This document shows, one piece after another, positions 4,928 to 7,824 of a stretch of 7,824 bases of DNA. The stretch is from Fervidobacterium sp. GTDB taxonomy: Bacteria > Thermotogota > Thermotogae > Thermotogales > Fervidobacteriaceae. Position 1 is the stretch's first letter, and each line of letters starts with the position of its first letter. The notes beneath the pieces are model-generated. The model searched no databases. It was given only the letters and a program-made list of their open reading frames with translations, and was not told the origin of the DNA. The DNA lies in the NCBI GenBank assembly GCA_003526765.1, contig DPXZ01000142.1, positions 1 through 7,824 on the forward strand, in the 5' to 3' direction. Position numbers and translations under genes: made by a program.

Positions 4928-7824
4928 TTGAAGATACTGACAAAATACACGTTAAAGTTATCTTTGAAACCTTTTTTCATGGGACTGGCTGGCTTTATAG
5001 TCTTTGTAAGTGTTGAATGGTTGTATCAGATCTCAGATTACATCATTAGAAACCGTGTTGGCTTTTCAAAGCTGCTAGTCTTCATTGCATACAACATCCC
5101 ATATTTTGCCGTTCTTGGAATTCCGGTTGGGGTACTTTTTGCCATCTTCTGGGTTATCAGCGATCTCTATTCTAATAGAGAAATAACTGCATTGTTAGTA
5201 CACGGTGTATCTTCAAAAAAATTGGTTACACCATTTTTTATATTGGCAGTTGTCTTATCGACATTATCCTTATTCCTCGCAGATTACGTCGTTCCGAAAG
5301 CGAACTACAAATCATCTCAAATACTTAATCAATACATTCTTCAATCTCCTGAAAGTGTTGTAAAGACAAACATGCTTGTCGAGTTGGAAAAAGATCTCTA
5401 TTTCTATGTAAAAGAATATGATCAATCAAAGGGAGAATTGTACGATGTTGTCTTATTCAGAAATGAAGATAGTAATGAGCAGATCGTGACTTCAAGCAAG
5501 GTTGAAAAGAGAAAAGATGGCTGGTATTTGACAGATGGTAGCATGTACATAATGGACCTTGAAACAGGCTTCATGTCGATTGAAATGCAGTTCAAAGAGA
5601 TGAAGTTGGATGTTGCCGGAGAGATAGAGGACATGCTAAGGTCTTCTAGAACGATACAAGACAAGACTTCTCGTGAGCTAAGAGCGCAACTGCAGACTTA
5701 TGAAAAACTCGGTGTAAATACGGCAAGCTTAGTAGTTGAACTAAATCAGCGCTATGCAAATGCACTCGGGTCTTTAGTGATCGTATTGATTGGTATTCCT
5801 GTATCTTTACTTTTTGGATTTACAAGTCGGTCGTGGAGTGTTGTGATCACATTTCTCATAGTTGTGTTATATCAAGGTTCAGGTGCTTGGCTATCTGGAA
5901 TGGGAAAGGAAGGTCTCATGAATCCAGTACTTGCCACTTGGTTGCCAAACATAGTCTTTGCTCTTACTGGTCTTATACTTTACCTGATGTTAGACACTCC
6001 TTTGTCATACAGAATCAGAGAGTTGTTGAGTAGGTTATTTGTGATAGCTATCTTTTGCTTTCTGTTGATTGGTACAACTGCACAGGCATCAGACGTGAAC
6101 GTGAGTTCATCCAACGCTATGTTCTATGATGATCAAGTCGTTGCAAAAGACGACGTGAAGATTATCTGGGACAAATATCAAATAGAATGTGATACGGCTA
6201 CAGCAACACTTCTTGATGGAAAAATTAAGATTGTTGAAGCCGAAGGAAATGTAGTCTTCAAATTCGATGATCAAAAATATGTTTCCAAATATCTTTCATA
6301 TGAATTTGAAACGGAGAGAAGTCTAATCCTTAACGCAACGACTACTTATAACTACACTTATCAAAACAAGAATGTACCGATATACGTTTACGGTTCAACA
6401 ATAGAATACGATGCAAGCAGTACAAACGCGGAACTAACTAATTCACACATAACAACATGCAATTTGGATGAGCCACACTATACTGTGTTGGCATCGAAAA
6501 TATACGTAATAGAGAACAAATACATCATTGCTGAGAGTGCGTTCTTAACTGTTCTAAATGTACCTTTATTTCCTTACCCACTATTCATAACAGGTCTTGA
6601 AGGTACTGTTCCTTATACCTTTTCTATAGTTTTTAGCAACACGCTCAGTGTTTCTCAGACATTTTCATTCGCTATAGAAAACTGGGCGCTCACTTTGGGA
6701 TTATCATCGACAGATGGTATAAGTGTAGATGCGAAAGATACAAATAAGAATAGAATTACTTACTCGGAAAAGAATGGAATGCTTGAATTCTCTATTTTAC
6801 CCCTCACTTATAGATACAATTACTCTAGAAACACACTTTACTTCAAATACGATGGGCTCATATATTTAGAATCAAATTACATAAACGATAACAACTTCTC
6901 ACAGAAAGTCGGGTTAAATTACCAATCAAAGGATGGAAAAATGTACTTGAGACCTTATCTTTCATACGATGGAGCGCAAACCGACAGTATTCTTTATCTA
7001 AACGGGGGCTTTAGGAACATCTCATTTGTGCCAGTGCCGGATAATACTTTTTCAATTAATAGTTTAGACATCATCATGCGCACTCAGACTGATGGATATT
7101 TAACGAGACTAGACAAGACATGGACACCCTACTATCAGGCAAATTACAGCTTATCTCTAACAAACGTTCCATGGAATTACAGATTGAATATACAAGGTAC
7201 TAGGTACGAAAACAGTCAAAATCAAGTGATAACGTACAATTATCAATTACCTCGGAAGTTCTCATCAGGACCTTTCAGCTTGAATTTCCAATATCTATTC
7301 GATGTAAGGGATATTCTAAACATTACAGGTACTAGCCGAAAAGAAGCCATAAACATGACAGATACATATAAGTTGGAAGGCAAATACACAATAGGGCCAT
7401 TCAGTATCTCCGCAAACTGGGACCAAGTCTACCCATTTGTTGACGAATCAATAAGTACGAAATCGAACCTAATCACACTTAATGCACAGATTTCTACAAG
7501 TGCTTTATCCTTAAGTACAAAACGTGGTTGGGACCTTTTGAAAAACCAGCAAGTACCTGATACATACACACTAAAATTCGCAAATAATATTGGAATTATG
7601 GGACTATCAGGGTCACTTTCGACGACATACGATAATGTTCAGAACAAACTCGGAAACGAAAACATATCATTTGGTCTTAATGTATTACCAGTTCAGTTAG
7701 CTTATACGCTTAGTTTTACTGTAAGACCTGGTTCGGAAATTGATTTATACGTTCACAGTCTAAAATACTCGAATTTTACTGCTTCGATTTATCAATCTCA
7801 AGACTACATAAGAAACCTCATCGC
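4928..7824 (+). CDS. LptF/LptG permease fused to LptA/LptD-like outer-membrane domain (3' end beyond right edge)
   Basis: One frame of 965 codons without a stop, checked line by line. Residues 1-358 form a full LptF/LptG permease, which with the LptB ATPase lifts lipid from the inner membrane: helices at ~14-33, 53-77 and 102-118, a periplasmic jellyroll at ~119-275, then helices at ~279-298, 303-323 and 337-355. The LptB-coupling motif REITALLVHGVS is at 84-95, and NQRYANALGSLVIVLIGIPV at 273-292 is also typical. Residues 362-387 read as a signal peptide. Residues ~388-505 are an OstA/LptA-like repeat (EAEGNVVFKF, YDASSTNAEL). Residues 507-551 carry the LptD junction: THxTC-type C511, then SAFLTVLNVPLFPYP. 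From ~555 to the edge are alternating Tyr/Asn/Ser-rich strands, as in a beta-barrel. Normally these parts are separate proteins. The substrate is unknown. The fusion is seen directly; the function is inferred. Confidence 0.88.
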   Translation, partial: MKILTKYTLKLSLKPFFMGLAGFIVFVSVEWLYQISDYIIRNRVGFSKLLVFIAYNIPYFAVLGIPVGVLFAIFWVISDLYSNREITALLVHGVSSKKLVTPFFILAVVLSTLSLFLADYVVPKANYKSSQILNQYILQSPESVVKTNMLVELEKDLYFYVKEYDQSKGELYDVVLFRNEDSNEQIVTSSKVEKRKDGWYLTDGSMYIMDLETGFMSIEMQFKEMKLDVAGEIEDMLRSSRTIQDKTSRELRAQLQTYEKLGVNTASLVVELNQRYANALGSLVIVLIGIPVSLLFGFTSRSWSVVITFLIVVLYQGSGAWLSGMGKEGLMNPVLATWLPNIVFALTGLILYLMLDTPLSYRIRELLSRLFVIAIFCFLLIGTTAQASDVNVSSSNAMFYDDQVVAKDDVKIIWDKYQIECDTATATLLDGKIKIVEAEGNVVFKFDDQKYVSKYLSYEFETERSLILNATTTYNYTYQNKNVPIYVYGSTIEYDASSTNAELTNSHITTCNLDEPHYTVLASKIYVIENKYIIAESAFLTVLNVPLFPYPLFITGLEGTVPYTFSIVFSNTLSVSQTFSFAIENWALTLGLSSTDGISVDAKDTNKNRITYSEKNGMLEFSILPLTYRYNYSRNTLYFKYDGLIYLESNYINDNNFSQKVGLNYQSKDGKMYLRPYLSYDGAQTDSILYLNGGFRNISFVPVPDNTFSINSLDIIMRTQTDGYLTRLDKTWTPYYQANYSLSLTNVPWNYRLNIQGTRYENSQNQVITYNYQLPRKFSSGPFSLNFQYLFDVRDILNITGTSRKEAINMTDTYKLEGKYTIGPFSISANWDQVYPFVDESISTKSNLITLNAQISTSALSLSTKRGWDLLKNQQVPDTYTLKFANNIGIMGLSGSLSTTYDNVQNKLGNENISFGLNVLPVQLAYTLSFTVRPGSEIDLYVHSLKYSNFTASIYQSQDYIRNLI
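6011..6088 (+). other. Internal signal-peptide-like segment within the fusion
   Basis: Residues 362-387 have the three parts of a signal peptide: a basic start (R362, R364, R369), a 15-residue hydrophobic core (LFVIAIFCFLLIGTT, 370-384) and an A-x-A end (A385-Q386-A387) followed by Ser-Asp. LptF/G proteins end in the cytoplasm after six helices, so an extra N-in/C-out segment is exactly what is needed to bring the LptD-like part into the periplasm. It may be an uncleaved seventh helix or a site for signal peptidase I. Confidence 0.75.

Noticed and set aside
5422..5664. Antisense 80-residue frame inside the Lpt fusion
   Set aside because: It lies wholly opposite a well-supported coding frame, has no SD, and its sequence is low-complexity Ser/Leu typical of shadow frames.
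5833..6033. 66-residue plus-strand frame inside the permease part of the fusion
   Set aside because: It is out of frame with transmembrane helices 5-6 of the permease, no family resemblance, no ribosome site.
6089..7824. A separate lptD-like gene starting after the permease
   Set aside because: No stop codon, SD or start lies between the modules; the frame runs unbroken from 4928 through the joint to the edge.
1..7824. tRNA, rRNA, CRISPR arrays, insertion sequences or phage genes
   Set aside because: No cloverleaf, spaced repeats, transposase or phage proteins were seen; the window is filled by chromosomal genes.

Overview
The window suggests a thermophilic bacterium of the phylum Thermotogota, perhaps Fervidobacterium or a relative. 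The DNA is AT-rich, the proteins are rich in Lys, Glu and Ile, and Shine-Dalgarno (SD) sites are strong even before TTG and GTG starts. The order ruvB - nadK - phoU - large membrane protein matches what I remember of Thermotoga maritima TM1730-TM1735. This assignment rests on memory of protein sequences, not on a search.

Layout. (1) Positions 1-453, minus strand: a MarR-family regulator that runs off the left edge, with a perfect SD for a further gene right at the edge. (2) Positions 454-656: a divergent intergenic region with a promoter and a 9-bp direct repeat for marR, and an extended -10 promoter for the rightward operon. (3) Positions 675-4784, plus strand: a tightly packed operon coding for a one-helix exported protein of unknown function, RuvB, the PLP protein YggS, the membrane protein YggT, NAD kinase and a PhoU-family protein. 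Genes overlap or lie within 22 bases of each other, and no terminator is visible. (4) Positions 4785-4927: a 143-base gap with a possible 40-codon ORF and an inverted repeat. (5) From 4928 to the right edge: one open frame of at least 965 codons.

The last gene is the main discovery. Its first ~358 residues are a complete LptF/LptG-type inner-membrane permease. Next, in the same frame, comes a stretch that reads as a classical signal peptide ending Ala-Gln-Ala. After it come an LptA/OstA-like periplasmic domain, the LptD junction motif, and a Tyr/Asn/Ser-rich beta-barrel-like region. One polypeptide thus appears to join the inner-membrane and outer-membrane ends of a lipopolysaccharide-export (Lpt) bridge, in a phylum generally thought to lack classical LPS. 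The internal signal peptide would either be a seventh transmembrane helix that flips the chain into the periplasm or a cleavage site that releases two proteins.

The rest of the operon is housekeeping: recombination, PLP homeostasis, NADP supply, phosphate signalling and envelope. It places the export fusion under constitutive-looking expression.
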